Shown here: positions 5,122 through 5,804 of the stretch, one piece after another
How the letters are laid out: the number at the start of each line of letters is the position of its first letter
How positions within the stretch are numbered: the first letter of the stretch is position 1
DNA from: Candidatus Parcubacteria bacterium
GTDB taxonomy: Bacteria > Patescibacteriota > Patescibacteriia > Patescibacteriales > UBA12075
Reading direction: 5' to 3'
Length of the DNA: 5,804 nucleotides
Assembly: GCA_023140595.1 (NCBI GenBank)
Contig: JAGLLI010000111.1
Coordinates: 1 to 5,804 of the forward strand
Program-made: the position numbers and the translations under genes
Notes under the pieces: model-generated
Database searches by the model: none
What the model was told of the DNA's origin: nothing
The model's input: the letters and a program-made list of their open reading frames with translations, nothing else

Positions 5122-5219
5122 ACCAATCGCTAATAATAAACAAATTATACTTAATATTTATTTCGCCTCCCCAAAAAAAGCGAAAAATTCATATTTCAGC
5201 TTAACTTAATTTTAAACTC

Positions 5220-5248
5220 TTGACTTTTTTAACAATATGTGCTATTAT
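5220..5248 (+). promoter_or_regulatory. Sigma70-type promoter of the zinc-ribbon gene
   Basis: -35 TTGACT (5220-5225), a 17-base spacer, then -10 TATTAT (5243-5248) with an extended TG at 5240-5241. It shares ATGTGnTAT around the -10 with the promoter at 1061-1089. The start should fall near 5255, leaving a leader of about 82 bases. Confidence 0.75.
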
Positions 5249-5321
5249 AAAATATTAAATCAAGGCTACATTAACATAAACCAATAATTTAAATATTTAA
5301 AAAAAATAAACACTTATAATA

Positions 5322-5330
5322 AAGGAGGGG
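5322..5330 (+). promoter_or_regulatory. Very strong ribosome binding site for the zinc-ribbon gene
   Basis: AAGGAGGGG, with the full AAGGAGG at 5322-5328, lies eight bases before ATG 5337 and fixes that start. It contrasts with the operon genes on the other strand, which show no such site. Confidence 0.85.
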
Positions 5331-5336
5331 AAGAAC

Positions 5337-5687
5337 ATGGCGAAAATAATATTAAAGGGTGCGCTTAATATTCCATTTGAACTAAAGGCAAATGTAGCAG
5401 ACGACCTGCTCACAAAATGGTCGATGACAGAAGATGATAGGCAAAGAGAGGTAGCAAAAAGAATCAAGAAGGATTATATTCCAAATGCTCATCTACTAGA
5501 GCGCCTTTTGGAAAAAACAAAAAAAGAGCTTCGCGATTTATTTGGCAACAACTGCAAGACTCTAAATGGAGATATGGAATTAACGGGATATGATACAATA
5601 AAAAAAACTTGTCCCGCGTGCAATTTTACGCCAAAAGATCAAAAAGAATACTATTGTAGTAAATGCGGAACCGAACTGCAGGAATAA
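5337..5687 (+). CDS. Small protein with a C-terminal zinc ribbon, function unknown
   Basis: 116 residues, soluble. The C-terminus carries a two-knuckle zinc ribbon, CPAC (92-95) and CSKC (107-110) with 11 residues between, followed by GTELQE; four cysteines should bind one zinc ion. A further cysteine, C73, is isolated. The N-terminal part opens with a strand-like segment (AKIILKGALNIPFEL) and continues as charged helices, ADDLLTKWSMTEDDRQREVAKRIKKDY (21-47) and AHLLERLLEKTKKELRDLFG (51-70), which could form a helical pair. Short ribbon proteins like this often bind nucleic acid or another protein, but nothing here identifies the partner. It is transcribed alone, divergently from the minus-strand operon, between a consensus-like promoter and a strong terminator, so it is probably well expressed. 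I do not recognise the N-terminal domain. Confidence 0.85.
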   Translation: MAKIILKGALNIPFELKANVADDLLTKWSMTEDDRQREVAKRIKKDYIPNAHLLERLLEKTKKELRDLFGNNCKTLNGDMELTGYDTIKKTCPACNFTPKDQKEYYCSKCGTELQE

Positions 5688-5709
5688 AAAAATTCTGCAA
5701 AATAAACAA

Positions 5710-5752
5710 AAAACCCCGTTCTTGCACTTAATGCATATGACGGGGTTTTAAA
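5710..5752 (+). terminator. Rho-independent terminator of the zinc-ribbon gene
   Basis: AAAACCCCGT (5710-5719) pairs perfectly with ACGGGGTTTT (5740-5749), followed by AAATTT. Inside the loop a smaller TGCA/TGCA hairpin can form (5723-5735). It begins 22 bases after the stop codon. The A-run on the left arm makes it potentially bidirectional. Confidence 0.85.
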
Positions 5753-5788
5753 TTTCCTAAATACTTTAAATATTTTCAATAAATAAAA

Positions 5789-5804
5789 ATGTACGTACAT
5801 ATGT
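5789..5804. repeat. Second copy of the ATGTACGTANAT repeat, cut by the window end
   Basis: ATGTACGTACATATGT matches 2133-2148 at 15 of 16 positions, in the same orientation and again after a run of A. The first 12 bases form a perfect palindrome here. The second unit is truncated by the edge. Confidence 0.65.

Noticed and set aside
5054..5143. Longer N-terminus of the 220-residue protein from TTG 5143
   Set aside because: The extra 30 codons contain the TTGACA-17-TATTGT promoter and encode improbable AT-derived residues. ATG 5053 lies downstream of the predicted transcript start.
5161..5185. TTTCGC / GCGAAA hairpin between the divergent promoters
   Set aside because: It has a six-base stem with a 13-base loop and no following T-run on either strand in a useful position. 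It may be chance.
1722..5270. Shared 9-mer CAAGGCTAC at 1722-1730 and 5261-5269
   Set aside because: It is short, with no extended similarity around the second site, and the hairpin partner is missing there.

Overview
The window is AT-rich (roughly one third G+C), gene-sparse DNA from a bacterium. The best taxonomic clue is the alanyl-tRNA synthetase at the left edge. It is bacterial in layout but has an unusual active-site loop, of a kind I associate with Candidate Phyla Radiation (Patescibacteria) genomes. Short, mostly unrecognisable neighbouring genes and very AT-rich spacers fit that idea, but the assignment is an inference. Two genes end in TGA directly before the next gene, so TGA is most likely a normal stop here.

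Layout. Positions 1-995 (minus) hold the N-terminal 331 codons of alaS. Its putative promoter lies back to back with a strong plus-strand promoter (1061-1089) that drives a small single-pass membrane protein (1170-1625), closed by a hairpin terminator. Positions 1626-2201 have no credible gene but are dense in structure. There is a 136-bp element made of inverted hairpins (1704-1839), two AT-rich palindromes spaced 32 bp centre to centre (1970-2023), and a tandem 12-bp repeat (2133-2156).

Positions 2202-5053 are a minus-strand operon with a consensus-like promoter at 5093-5121. In transcription order it encodes an unrecognised 220-aa protein, a small two-helix membrane protein split by a frameshift in a seven-base homopolymer, a Nudix hydrolase, and a 388-aa acidic protein whose C-terminal half looks like a degenerate aminoglycoside/choline-kinase-type phosphotransferase. 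Gaps are 2, 27 and 32 bases. Diverging from this operon is a plus-strand gene (5337-5687) for a small zinc-ribbon protein with a strong promoter, a strong ribosome binding site and a clear terminator. The window ends in a second copy of the 12-bp-unit repeat seen near 2133.

How the genes work together: alaS is housekeeping and unrelated to the rest. The operon mixes nucleotide chemistry (Nudix), a probable pseudokinase, a membrane protein and an unknown soluble protein. No known pathway fits, so any joint function is speculation. The best leads for something undescribed are the covarying hairpin element, the paired palindromes, the repeats outside the operon/zinc-ribbon block, and the pseudokinase-Nudix-membrane operon.
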